DNA from: a bacterium
Lineage (GTDB): Bacteria; Krumholzibacteriota; Krumholzibacteriia; LZORAL124-64-63
Assembly (NCBI GenBank): GCA_016703265.1
Contig: JADJCK010000005.1
Coordinates: forward strand, 372,001-436,000
DNA length: 64,000 nucleotides
Reading direction: 5' to 3'
Position 1 is the first letter of the stretch. Each line of letters starts with the position of its first letter. A program made the position numbers and the translations under genes. The notes beneath the pieces are model-generated. The model was not told where the DNA came from. It ran no database searches and saw only the letters and a program-made list of their open reading frames with translations. Below, one piece after another: positions 49,645 through 57,834 of this stretch.

Positions 49645-50790
49645 ATGCCGCTGACCATCCTCACTGCCTGCACGAGCCGCGCCTGGGGCGGCATGGAAAT
49701 GAGCCTGGTGCAGACCAGCGTGCGGCTGCGCGCGCGCGGCCATGCCGTGGTGCCGCTCTGCGCGCCCGGTTCGCCCATCGAGGAACGCCTGCGGGCCGAG
49801 GGTTTCGCGCCCGAGACGGCCGACCTGTGGGGGAAGGTCCATCCGCGGCACGCATGGCGGCTGTCGCGACTCATCGGCCGCCGGAAGATCGACCTCGTGC
49901 ATTGCGACTGGTCGCGCGACCTCTTCACGCTGGTGCCGGCGCTGGCGCTGCACCGGCGGGTGCCGCTGGTGCTGCACAAGCATGTCGGCGTGCTGGCGGG
50001 CAAGCGGTTGTGGGTGCACTACGCCCTGTACCGTCGCGTCGACCACGTGATCGCCATCAGCGACGTCATCCACGGCAACTTCATCGCCATGCATCCCATC
50101 GATCCGCGCAAGGTCGTCACCATCCACAACGGCATCGACCCGGGGCGCTTTCGGCCGGATCCGGCGACACGCGTGCGGCTGCGGGCCGAACTGGGCTACA
50201 CCGATGATGACCTGGTCGTGGGGATCGTCGGGCGCGTGACGCCGTCGAAGGGCCACCGTGAATTCCTCGAGATGGCGGCGCGGCTGGCCGGCACCCACCC
50301 GCGGGCACGGTTCCTGGTCGTAGGCGAGGCGACGCGCGGCGAGGAGGACGAGGGCCGGGCCATCCTCGACGGCATTGCGACCGCCGGGCTGGCGGAGCGC
50401 GTCAAGGTGACCGGCTTCCGGCCCGACGTGCCCGACCTGCTGGCCGCCATGGACGTGTTCGCGTTCCCTTCGCACAACGAGGCGTTCGGGCTGGCGCTCA
50501 TCGAGGCGATGGCCACCGGCCTGCCCACCGTCTCTGCCGATTGCGACGGCGTGCTGGACATCGTCGAGGAGGGGATCACGGGCCTGATGGTGCCGCCACG
50601 CGACGGCGAGCGGCTTGCGGTCGCGACGGCCCGCCTGCTCGAAGACGCCGGTCTTCGCGCGCGGATGGGCGCTGCCGGCCGTGCACGCGTGCTGGCGCAC
50701 TTCACCGCGGAACGGATGGCGAAGGACCTCGAGCGTCTCTACGCCGATGCGGTGGCCCGGCGCGGCGGTCCGGTCAGCGGGGGGCGCTGA
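49645..50790 (+). CDS. GT4-family glycosyltransferase
   Basis: 381 residues. N-terminal acceptor half: ILTACTSRAWGGMEMSLVQTS (split GGME motif) and VHCDWSRDLFTL. Donor half: VVTIHNGIDPGRFRPD, VGIVGRVTPSKGHREFLEMAARL, VKVTGFRPDVPDLLAAMDVFAFPS and the E-x7-E site EAFGLALIEAMATGLP. Cytosolic, membrane-associated lipopolysaccharide or exopolysaccharide assembly is likely; the sugar is not predictable. ATG 49645 is used; the open frame further upstream has no similarity. Its 3' end overlaps the convergent phosphate permease gene by 17 bases. Confidence 0.85.
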   Translation: MPLTILTACTSRAWGGMEMSLVQTSVRLRARGHAVVPLCAPGSPIEERLRAEGFAPETADLWGKVHPRHAWRLSRLIGRRKIDLVHCDWSRDLFTLVPALALHRRVPLVLHKHVGVLAGKRLWVHYALYRRVDHVIAISDVIHGNFIAMHPIDPRKVVTIHNGIDPGRFRPDPATRVRLRAELGYTDDDLVVGIVGRVTPSKGHREFLEMAARLAGTHPRARFLVVGEATRGEEDEGRAILDGIATAGLAERVKVTGFRPDVPDLLAAMDVFAFPSHNEAFGLALIEAMATGLPTVSADCDGVLDIVEEGITGLMVPPRDGERLAVATARLLEDAGLRARMGAAGRARVLAHFTAERMAKDLERLYADAVARRGGPVSGGR

Positions 50791-52351
50791 CGGGCGCGGC
50801 GGTTGTGTCCGCCGGCGCGGTTACCGGACCTGTCGCGGCCGGCTCGGGCAGCTCCTCTTCCTGGTCGGGATCGCGCTCCCTCACGCTGAACACCTGCTCG
50901 AGGTACTCCAGCTTCAGTTCGAGTTCCTTGTTGTAGAGCTTGTTCTGCTTCGAGGCCGCACGCGGGCGCCATTCCGGCGAGGCCGTCGCCAGGTCGTGGC
51001 GCAGGGCCCAGCTGCGTTCGTAGCTGCGACCGGCCAGGAACCTGATGGCCTGCATCTGACCGTCGCTGAACCAGTCCCGGTCCCGTTCCCGCGAGACGAG
51101 CGCAGGGTCGACGTGCCAGTTCCCCAGCTTCGCCCTCGCGATGACGTCGAGGATCTGCGAGTCATCGAGCCGCGTGGCCTTCTTCAGGTCGTGCTGCAGG
51201 CGTTCGCTGTTGGCGCGGTCGCGGTTCTGCAGGCGCAGCAGGCCGGGATCATCGATGCCGGTGGTGTTCAGGTCGGCGATGACGGCAGCATCGATGCGGT
51301 ACGTCACATCGTGGCTCACGTGCCGGTCGAACACGTTCTCGACGACGAACAGCAGGCCGAACGACATCAGGCCGGCCAGCACCGGCGTGGCCGCCCAGCC
51401 CAGCGAGATCTCGCCCAGGACCCCGTAGCGGATGTCCTTGCCGCCCTTGAGCAGCCCGATGCCGATGATCGCCCCGATCACGGCCTGGCTGCTGCTGACG
51501 GGCACCAGCGGGAACGTGGGCAGGCCGACACTGGCCAGGACGTGCTCGAGCCCCTCGGAGGCGAAGAGGAACAGCGTGATCGAATGGGCCAGCACCACCA
51601 CCAGCGCCGCCACCGGCGACAGCCGCAGGAGTCCGCCGCCGACCGTCTTCATGACGCGCTCCGAGAAGGTGAACACGCCCACGGCGATGGCCAGCCCGCC
51701 CAGCGCGAAGAGCAGCTGCGCGCCGCTGATCGTCAGGCCGAGCACGGTGAAGTCGGGGAACGGGTTGTCGGGCACGAACACGCCCATGACGTTGGCGATG
51801 TTGTTGGCGCCCAGGCTGTACGAACCGAAGGCGCCGGCGACCAGCAGGCCCACGCGCGTCCAGGCGTCGAGGGACAGGAGATGGGGGCGCCGGCGCGCGA
51901 TGAACCGGCGTGCCGCCAGGTACAGGAGCGCAGCCACCGCGGCGGCCAGCAGCGGACAGGCGACCCAGGTGGTGACGATGCTGCCCAGCGACCGCGTGTC
52001 GGTCACGGTATCGGCGTAGAAATTCCAGCCGATGATGGCGCCGACGATGGCCTGCGAGGTGGAGACCGGGAGGTTCAGGCGCGTCATCCACCAGGTCGTC
52101 AACCCGGCGGCCAGGGCGACGGTGAACGCACCCGGCAGGGCGTTGACGGCGCCCAGGCGGCCCAGCGTGTGGGCTGCGCCGGCGCCGCTGATCACGGCGC
52201 CGAGGATGATGAAGACCGAGCAGACCAGGGCTGCGGTGCGGAACTTCACCATGCGCGTGCCCACGGCGGTGCCGAACACGTTCGCCGCGTCGTTGGCCCC
52301 CAGCGACCAGCCCAGGAACAGGCCGCTCGAGAGGAAGAAGATCACTTCCAT
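50774..52351 (-). CDS. PiT family inorganic phosphate transporter with long hydrophilic C-terminal tail
   Basis: 525 residues. Both PiT signature repeats are present: GWSLGANDAANVFGTAVG near the N-terminus and FGSYSLGANNIANVMGVF in the second half, plus the LPVSTSQAIVGAIIGW and VPVSSSQAVIGAIIGIG pair. About ten membrane helices end near residue 360. The remaining 165 residues are hydrophilic and charged (DAAVIADLNTTGIDD, LKKATRLDDSQILDV, KQNKLYNKELELKLEYLEQV), with a coiled-coil-like segment and an acidic/Pro-rich end; this tail is longer than in usual PiT proteins. ATG 52351 is one base after the stop of the DUF47 gene, the usual Pit accessory protein. Confidence 0.88.
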   Translation of the reverse strand: MEVIFFLSSGLFLGWSLGANDAANVFGTAVGTRMVKFRTAALVCSVFIILGAVISGAGAAHTLGRLGAVNALPGAFTVALAAGLTTWWMTRLNLPVSTSQAIVGAIIGWNFYADTVTDTRSLGSIVTTWVACPLLAAAVAALLYLAARRFIARRRPHLLSLDAWTRVGLLVAGAFGSYSLGANNIANVMGVFVPDNPFPDFTVLGLTISGAQLLFALGGLAIAVGVFTFSERVMKTVGGGLLRLSPVAALVVVLAHSITLFLFASEGLEHVLASVGLPTFPLVPVSSSQAVIGAIIGIGLLKGGKDIRYGVLGEISLGWAATPVLAGLMSFGLLFVVENVFDRHVSHDVTYRIDAAVIADLNTTGIDDPGLLRLQNRDRANSERLQHDLKKATRLDDSQILDVIARAKLGNWHVDPALVSRERDRDWFSDGQMQAIRFLAGRSYERSWALRHDLATASPEWRPRAASKQNKLYNKELELKLEYLEQVFSVRERDPDQEEELPEPAATGPVTAPADTTAAPVSAPR

Positions 52352-52352
52352 C

Positions 52353-52997
52353 TCAGAGGCTCCGCTTGATCGCGTAGATCGCCAGGCGATCGGCGACTTC
52401 CTTCGCCTTGTCGGAGACCTTCTCCAGGTTCAGCGCGAAGTAGCGCAGGTGGACCTTGTGGGCCAGCTCCATGTCGCTGGCGAAGATGCTCCGCTTCAAG
52501 GCATCGCTGATGGCGTCGGCCTCGTGCTCGTAGTGGGCCACCTTGAACAGGTGGTCCTTGATGGCCTCGGGGTCGCGGAAGAAGGTGCGGGCGGCGATGA
52601 CCAGCGCCTGCATCGCCTCGTTGCTGGCATCGACGAGGCGCGCGAAGCCGGGCGCATACTGGGCCGGGATCACCGGTCGCTCCACCGAGAACTGGAACAG
52701 GCCGGTCTTGGCCGTGTCGATGATCGTGTCGGTGGTCTCGAGCAGTCCCAGCACATCGCCCCTGTGCTCGGGAATGAGCGAGTGACGGTACAGATGCACC
52801 TCGACGGCCTTGCTCAGGTCGTCGGCCTTGTGCTCGAGGTCGCTGATGGTCTTGATGCGGCTCTCGAACTGCTCGAGATCGCCATCGAGATAGGCGTGGA
52901 CACCGGCGCGGAACACGAGCCCGCCTTCAGCCACCGCATCGAGGAAGCCCTCGATCTGGCTCGTCAGGACCTGCGTGGACTTGTTGAACAGCGGCAT
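52353..52997 (-). CDS. DUF47 / PhoU-like phosphate transport regulator
   Basis: 214 residues. All-helical PhoU-like protein (TIGR00153/COG1392), usually encoded with PiT permeases and thought to regulate them at the membrane. Motifs: FRAGVHAYLDGDLEQFESRI broken over helices 1-2, ISDLEHKADDLSKAVEVHL (first E-x3-D metal pair), LLETTDTIIDTAKTG, YEHEADAISDALKRSIF (second E-x3-D pair) and ALNLEKVSDKAKEVADRL. ATG 52997. Its TGA is separated by a single base from the PiT ATG, so the two are a tightly coupled pair. Confidence 0.88.
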   Translation of the reverse strand: MPLFNKSTQVLTSQIEGFLDAVAEGGLVFRAGVHAYLDGDLEQFESRIKTISDLEHKADDLSKAVEVHLYRHSLIPEHRGDVLGLLETTDTIIDTAKTGLFQFSVERPVIPAQYAPGFARLVDASNEAMQALVIAARTFFRDPEAIKDHLFKVAHYEHEADAISDALKRSIFASDMELAHKVHLRYFALNLEKVSDKAKEVADRLAIYAIKRSL

Positions 52998-53093
52998 GAG
53001 GCGTCTCCCCGGCGGTTCGCGACCAGGTCCGAAAACGGTCGGTCAACAATACCAGCTTGCAGGAGTCAGGCAAGGGCGCTCTGGGATCGGGCG

Positions 53094-53555
53094 CTACCAG
53101 TCGGCGAAGGGCCGGGCGACGAGGCTGCTGTTGGCGTAGCGGTGGTCGCCGGTGATCTCGGCGCCGACCCAGTCCGGCAGGGTCACGGGCTGGTCGGCCG
53201 CCGCCAGTTCGACCTCGGCCACGACCAGGCCCTGGTTGCGGCCGTGGAACTCGTCCACTTCCCAGGTGAGCCCGTCGCAGGCCACGCGGTAGCGGGTCTT
53301 GTCCAGGAGCGGCTGTTCGCAGAGGGCCAGCAGTTCGACGGCGTCGGCAACGGGGATGGCGTACTCGTACTCGGCCCGGGTGGCGCCCGCCGCCGGGCCC
53401 TTGATCGTCAGGCGCGCCGCCTCGCCTTCGAGGCGCACGCGTACCACCCGCTGCGGGTCCGTGCTGAGATAGCCCTGGCGCAGCCGCGCGCCGGGGCCGC
53501 CCGTCCGGTAACCGGCGCCCGTGACCAGGAACCTGCGTTCGATCTCGCGTCCCAC
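53094..53555 (-). CDS. CYTH domain protein (triphosphate tunnel metalloenzyme family)
   Basis: 153 residues, GTG at 53555 with GGGAGG upstream. The N-terminal signature ExExK reads EIERRFLV, with Arg in place of the usual Lys. Tunnel-strand motifs follow: LRQGYLS, VVRVRLEGEAARLTIKGP, AEYEYAIP, KTRYRV, WEVDEFHGRNQGLVVAEVEL and GAEITGDHRYANSSLV. These match bacterial inorganic triphosphatases of the YgiF/NeuTTM kind rather than adenylate cyclase. Next to the phosphate import pair, though separated by about 96 bases. Probable tripolyphosphatase. Confidence 0.82.
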   Translation of the reverse strand: MGREIERRFLVTGAGYRTGGPGARLRQGYLSTDPQRVVRVRLEGEAARLTIKGPAAGATRAEYEYAIPVADAVELLALCEQPLLDKTRYRVACDGLTWEVDEFHGRNQGLVVAEVELAAADQPVTLPDWVGAEITGDHRYANSSLVARPFADW

Positions 53556-53591
53556 TGCGGTCCTCCCTGACTCGAAGCGGCTGCCCGCGGC

Positions 53592-55139
53592 TCAGGACCC
53601 GTGCGCGCCCGCCGGCCGCACCTTCCGCGCCAGCAGTTCCCAGTCGACCATGTGCTCGACCGGCGCCCAGTCGTCGGTCAGCGGGCGCGCTGCGGTGACG
53701 GGCGCCACGCCGAATCCGCGGTTCACCTGCTCGGCCAGCGGTCCCATCACATCGCCGTAGTCGGCCGCCGGCAGGTCGAACGCCACCGCCTGCTCGGAGG
53801 CCAGCACGATGTAGTCGTTCGAGCCGGGCACCCGCATGCGATAGACGTGGGCGTACTCGGCCTGCAGCGAGGCGCAGATTCCCGTGAGCAGCGGCGCATC
53901 GTCGCGGGCAGAGGAGACGTTCATCGCCACCAGCCCGCCTTCGGTCAACCTGGCCTTCAGCTCGCGGAAGAACTCGCGCGTCGACAGGTGGAACGGCACG
54001 TAGATCTGGTTCGTGTACGCGTCGACCACCACGACGTCGTACTTGTCGCGCGACTTGGCGGCAAAGATGCGGCCGTCCTGCGCGAAAACGCGCGTTGCAG
54101 GGCCCAGCGCGAAGTACTCGCGCGCGATGCGGATCACCTCGGGATCGATCTCGACCCCGTCCACGCGCAGCCCGGGGTGGAAGTACCCGTACTGGTTGGC
54201 GATGATGCCGCCGCCGAGCCCGATCACCAGCGCACTGCCGGCCGGCCGGTCCAGCAGCATCGGCAGCAGCGCGTAGTAGTCGTAGTAGAGGCCGGTGAGG
54301 GGGCCGGCGCGGTTGGCCACCGTCTGGAAGCCGAGCGCGTCGTTGTAGGTCAGGTGGCGCATGGGCCCGCGGTCGAAGACCTCGATGTACTGGTAGGCCG
54401 AGTCGGTGGCGTAGACCAGGCCTGGCGTCTCGCGCACGGCGGGCAGCGGCACGATCAACGTCGCGGCCATGAGGCCGCCCGCCGCGCCGGCCAGGCGGGG
54501 GCGCAGGCCCAGCGCCGCCACGGCCAGCAGGAGTCCGGCGAAGATCAGGATCGTCTTGGCGGTGCCCAGAAGGGGAATGAACACCAGCACGGGCAGGAAC
54601 GTTCCGAGCACGCTGCCGATGGTCGAGATGCCGAAGATGCGCCCCGCCGAGGCGCCCACCTGGCCCTGCCGCGACAGTTCCCGCACCAGGAAAGGGCTGG
54701 TCATGCCCATCACGACGATGGGCGGCGCGAAGAGTACCAGGATGCCCAGCAGCGAGCCGACGAACACGAACGAGAACGACGAGTCCAGCCCGGTCAGCGC
54801 GCCCGCCAGCCCCCGCAACAGCGGCACACCGAAGAACGGCATCGCCAGGAGCCAGGCGCAGGCCCCCAGCAGCAGCTTGAGCAGGGGCGCCAGGTCGCCC
54901 TTCCGGTCGGCCAGCCGCCCGCCGACCATGTAGCCGATCGACAGCGCGATCATGATCACGCCGATGATGTTGGTCCAGACGTAGGTCGACGTACCGAACA
55001 CCGGCGCCACCAGGCGCGAGGCGCTCAGTTCGACCGCCATGATCGACATGCCCGAACAGAACGAGAGCACGTAAGGATACCAGGGAGCGCGCGTGGGGCG
55101 CGGCCCGGCTGCGTGTGCGGATTCCCCGATCGGCGACAT
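53592..55139 (-). CDS. Membrane-fused spermidine synthase-like protein
   Basis: 515 residues; ATG 55139 with a purine-rich GGAAGGGA upstream. The N-terminal half is a membrane domain with about seven helices (YVLSFCSGMSIMAVELSASRLVAPVFG, the fused-MFS signature, here split over helix 1-2; ADRKGDLAPLLKLLLG; GISTIGSVLGTFLPVL). The C-terminal half is a spermidine-synthase-like Rossmann fold: LVYATDSAYQYIEVFD, VIGLGGGIIANQY (SAM loop), GVEIDPEVIRIAREYF, VFAQDGRIF and VVVDAYTNQIYVPFHL. Catalytic Asp of the D-A-Y motif is present. May make or move polyamines or related amines; linked only in theme to speA. Confidence 0.83.
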   Translation of the reverse strand: MSPIGESAHAAGPRPTRAPWYPYVLSFCSGMSIMAVELSASRLVAPVFGTSTYVWTNIIGVIMIALSIGYMVGGRLADRKGDLAPLLKLLLGACAWLLAMPFFGVPLLRGLAGALTGLDSSFSFVFVGSLLGILVLFAPPIVVMGMTSPFLVRELSRQGQVGASAGRIFGISTIGSVLGTFLPVLVFIPLLGTAKTILIFAGLLLAVAALGLRPRLAGAAGGLMAATLIVPLPAVRETPGLVYATDSAYQYIEVFDRGPMRHLTYNDALGFQTVANRAGPLTGLYYDYYALLPMLLDRPAGSALVIGLGGGIIANQYGYFHPGLRVDGVEIDPEVIRIAREYFALGPATRVFAQDGRIFAAKSRDKYDVVVVDAYTNQIYVPFHLSTREFFRELKARLTEGGLVAMNVSSARDDAPLLTGICASLQAEYAHVYRMRVPGSNDYIVLASEQAVAFDLPAADYGDVMGPLAEQVNRGFGVAPVTAARPLTDDWAPVEHMVDWELLARKVRPAGAHGS

Positions 55140-55184
55140 CTTTCCGTCCCTTCCGGCTGCGCGGTTCGCCCCAAAACGGTGTGA

Positions 55185-55215
55185 CGGGAGCCGTCCTGTC
55201 AAGGGCCGGCTCCCG
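55185..55215 (-). terminator. Probable terminator of the S9 peptidase gene
   Basis: CGGGAGCCG (55185-55193) and CGGCTCCCG (55207-55215) form a perfect 9-bp stem with a 13-base loop. On the minus strand it lies just after the S9 stop, and a run of four T follows 9 bases later. Confidence 0.45.
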
Positions 55216-55223
55216 CCAGGGGC

Positions 55224-57746
55224 CTAGCGGCCGCCGCCGGCTTTGTCGTCGCCGTACAGTTCGTCCCACCACGCCGGCTGGCCCTTCAGCTGCCGGTCGA
55301 ACCAGGCGATGATGGTCTCCATCCAGACGACACGCTGCGGGTAGTTCAGGATCCAGTGGTTCTGTCCGTCCACGCGGATGAACTCGACCGGCTTGCCCAG
55401 CACCCGCAGCGCCGCGTACATCTGCTCGCTCTCGCCCACCGGCACGTTGGTGTCGGCGGCCCCGTGCAGCAGAAGCAGCGGCGTGGTGATGCGGTCGGCA
55501 TGGAAGAGGGGGCTCTGCCCGACGTACAGGTCGGGCCGGTTCCAGGGGTAGCTGCCGGACGTGGCCACGCTGCTGTAGTCGACGCCCCACCAGCCCTCGC
55601 CCCAGTAGCTGGTCAGCGCGCTGATTCCCGCGTGGGAGATGGCGGCGGCGAAGAGGTCGGTCTTCGTCGCCAGCATCATCGTCATGAAGCCGCCGTAGCT
55701 GGCGCCGATGCAGCCGACGCGGTCGCGGTCCACGAACGGGTGCGCGTCGAGGAACTTCCCGGTGCCCTCGATGATCTCGTCGGCCGTGGTCAGGCCCCAG
55801 TCGTTCACGTGGCGCGACGAGAATTCCTGCCCGAAGCCCGTGGCCCCGCTCGGCTGCAGCACGTAGACAACGTAGCCGTGCGCAGCCCAGAGGTTCTTCG
55901 GGTAGCGCCCGCCGTACTCGCGCGAGACGGGCGAGGTGCCGCCGTAGTAGAAGACGATGCATGGCCAGCTGCGGCTCGTCCCGGGCGTGTACTCGGGCGG
56001 GTAGTAGACGTCGCCGAGGATGCGCGTGCCGCTTGCGCTCGTGAAGTCCCACGTCTCGTGGCGGCCCAGTTGCACGTCGGCCAGCTCGTTGGCTGCCGGC
56101 TCGGCCACCAGCGCCGGCCGCGCGCCCTTGCGGGCCAGGTCGAGGGTGTAGACGCGCTCGGGGCGCATCGAGTCCTCGCCGTACCAGGCCAGGCGCGAGC
56201 CGTCTGCCGAGAGCACGAGGCTGCCGACGGCCTCCACCTGCGTGGCCAGCGCCGCCCAGGCGCGCTTCGCGGGATCCCAGGCGTACAGGCCCACGGCCGT
56301 GGTGTCGGTCGCCGTCGCGAAGAGGCGGCCCGCACGCGGCGACCAGGCGAAGTCGCCGATCGCGGGCGCGAAGTCGCGGGTGATGGGGTCCACCTTGCCC
56401 GTGGCGCGGTCGAGCGTGAAGAGCTGGCCGTCGTAGTCGTTCGGGATGCGCCCGTCCGGCAGGTTGCGGCCCACGCCGTCGAACGCCGACGGACCCGCCC
56501 GCAGCACCAGCGTGCCGGTGCCCGGGCCGTAGCGCGCGCCCACGCCGCGCGGCACCGACACCACCTTCACGGCCGCCAGCGTGTTCAGTTCGAGTTCGTA
56601 CAGCTCATCCTCGTTGAAGGGGAACTTCGCGTCGTCGCGCATCGTGCGCGTGAACAGCAGCTTGCTGCCGTCGGCGCTCGCGTCCTGGACCTCGCACGAC
56701 CAGCGGCCGGCGGTCAACCGGCGCGTCACCCCGTCGGCCACGGTGACCAGGTGCAGTGAGCCCACGCTGCGCGCGCCGGCCCAGCGGTCGGTCAGCCCGC
56801 GCAGGCGCTTGAAGCCCTCGGGGTCCTTGCCGCGCTCCTCGTCCAGCGTGTAGACGATGGCCCGGCCGCCGGGCAGCCAGCGGTGCCCGCCGAAGTGCTC
56901 CACGTCGCGCAGCAGCGCGCGCGCCGGCCCGCCCGCCAGGTCATCGAGCCACAGCGTGGACTTGCCGTCGCGCTGCGTGACATAGCTGCAGCGCTGGCCG
57001 CTGGCGCCCCAGGTGAACGAACCGGCATGATCGCCGCGGATCGTGCGCACCAGGGCGCCGTCGGCGGCGCGCCTGATCTCGACCCATGTCTCGCCCGAGT
57101 CGCTCGGCACCTCGGGCCGCCGCAGCGTGATCGCGACCAGTTCGCCGGTGGCCGACAGCTGGACGCCGGACACCGCCTGCGTGTCCAGGTAGTCGCGGAT
57201 GCGGACGGGGTGTTCCGGCGTGGTGAGCGCACCGAGGGTCGCGACAGCGGTCGGGTCGCCGGCCTCCAACGAGGCACCCAGCGTCCAGGCGGCCTGTGAC
57301 TCCGGGTTGCTCAGCGTGTACACGACCAGCGCGTGCTTGCCCTGGGTCAGCTTCAGGTCGGCCGTCACCTCGGCGGCGCTGGAATCGGCCCGTGCGCGAT
57401 CGACCAGCTTCTGTCCGTCCAGCCAGGCCGAGAACGGCTGCGTGCCGCGGATCGTCAGCTTGCCGCCGGTGAATGCCGTCGAGGTGAGGTAGGTCGCTGC
57501 CACGGCCCAGCGCGGGTCCGCGCCGCTCGCCGCCGGCAGGGTGAGGCTGCCCCCGGGCGCGGCCGTCACGGTCCAGGCGGCCGCATCGCCGCCGGGCAGT
57601 TCCAGGCGCTGGCCGGCGCGCGGCCACAGCCGGGCCGGGTCCAGGGGCGGCTGCGCCAGCAGCTGCGCCGGGCCGACCGGGTGGGCGGGGTCGTCGGCGG
57701 CCAGCGCGGGCAGCGGCGCGGGGCCGTACGTCGATTGACCAATCAC
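55224..57746 (-). CDS. S9 family peptidase (dipeptidyl-/acylaminoacyl-peptidase type)
   Basis: 840 residues if the GTG at 57746 is the start. Residues 60-165 form a beta-rich N-terminal module (FTGGKLTIRGTQPFSAWLDG, GKHALVVYTLSNPES). A propeller covers about 190-560 (SFTWGASGQRCSYVT, DASADGSKLLFTRTM, VLSADGSRLAWYGEDS). The alpha/beta-hydrolase catalytic domain has CIVFYYGGTSPVSREY, CIGASYGGFMTMMLA (nucleophile Ser), LLHGAADTNVPVGESEQM (Asp) and VDGQNHWILNYPQR (His). No signal peptide is visible in any frame upstream, although relatives are exported, so the true N-terminus is uncertain. It is divergent from the subtilase gene, 88 bases away. Confidence 0.82.
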   Translation of the reverse strand: MIGQSTYGPAPLPALAADDPAHPVGPAQLLAQPPLDPARLWPRAGQRLELPGGDAAAWTVTAAPGGSLTLPAASGADPRWAVAATYLTSTAFTGGKLTIRGTQPFSAWLDGQKLVDRARADSSAAEVTADLKLTQGKHALVVYTLSNPESQAAWTLGASLEAGDPTAVATLGALTTPEHPVRIRDYLDTQAVSGVQLSATGELVAITLRRPEVPSDSGETWVEIRRAADGALVRTIRGDHAGSFTWGASGQRCSYVTQRDGKSTLWLDDLAGGPARALLRDVEHFGGHRWLPGGRAIVYTLDEERGKDPEGFKRLRGLTDRWAGARSVGSLHLVTVADGVTRRLTAGRWSCEVQDASADGSKLLFTRTMRDDAKFPFNEDELYELELNTLAAVKVVSVPRGVGARYGPGTGTLVLRAGPSAFDGVGRNLPDGRIPNDYDGQLFTLDRATGKVDPITRDFAPAIGDFAWSPRAGRLFATATDTTAVGLYAWDPAKRAWAALATQVEAVGSLVLSADGSRLAWYGEDSMRPERVYTLDLARKGARPALVAEPAANELADVQLGRHETWDFTSASGTRILGDVYYPPEYTPGTSRSWPCIVFYYGGTSPVSREYGGRYPKNLWAAHGYVVYVLQPSGATGFGQEFSSRHVNDWGLTTADEIIEGTGKFLDAHPFVDRDRVGCIGASYGGFMTMMLATKTDLFAAAISHAGISALTSYWGEGWWGVDYSSVATSGSYPWNRPDLYVGQSPLFHADRITTPLLLLHGAADTNVPVGESEQMYAALRVLGKPVEFIRVDGQNHWILNYPQRVVWMETIIAWFDRQLKGQPAWWDELYGDDKAGGGR

Positions 57747-57763
57747 TTTCAAATCGCTACGCT
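57735..57763 (+). promoter_or_regulatory. Candidate promoter for the giant subtilase gene
   Basis: TTGACC (57735-57740, 5/6), 17-base spacer, TACGCT (57758-57763, weak -10). Predicted start near 57770. It overlaps the presumed GTG start of the divergent S9 gene. Confidence 0.3.
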
Positions 57764-57834
57764 CACGTGGTGCGCCTCCGGCGTGCCGTGCCAAACCGTA
57801 TCGGTCATGAATCCGGAACCGATGGAGGACAACG

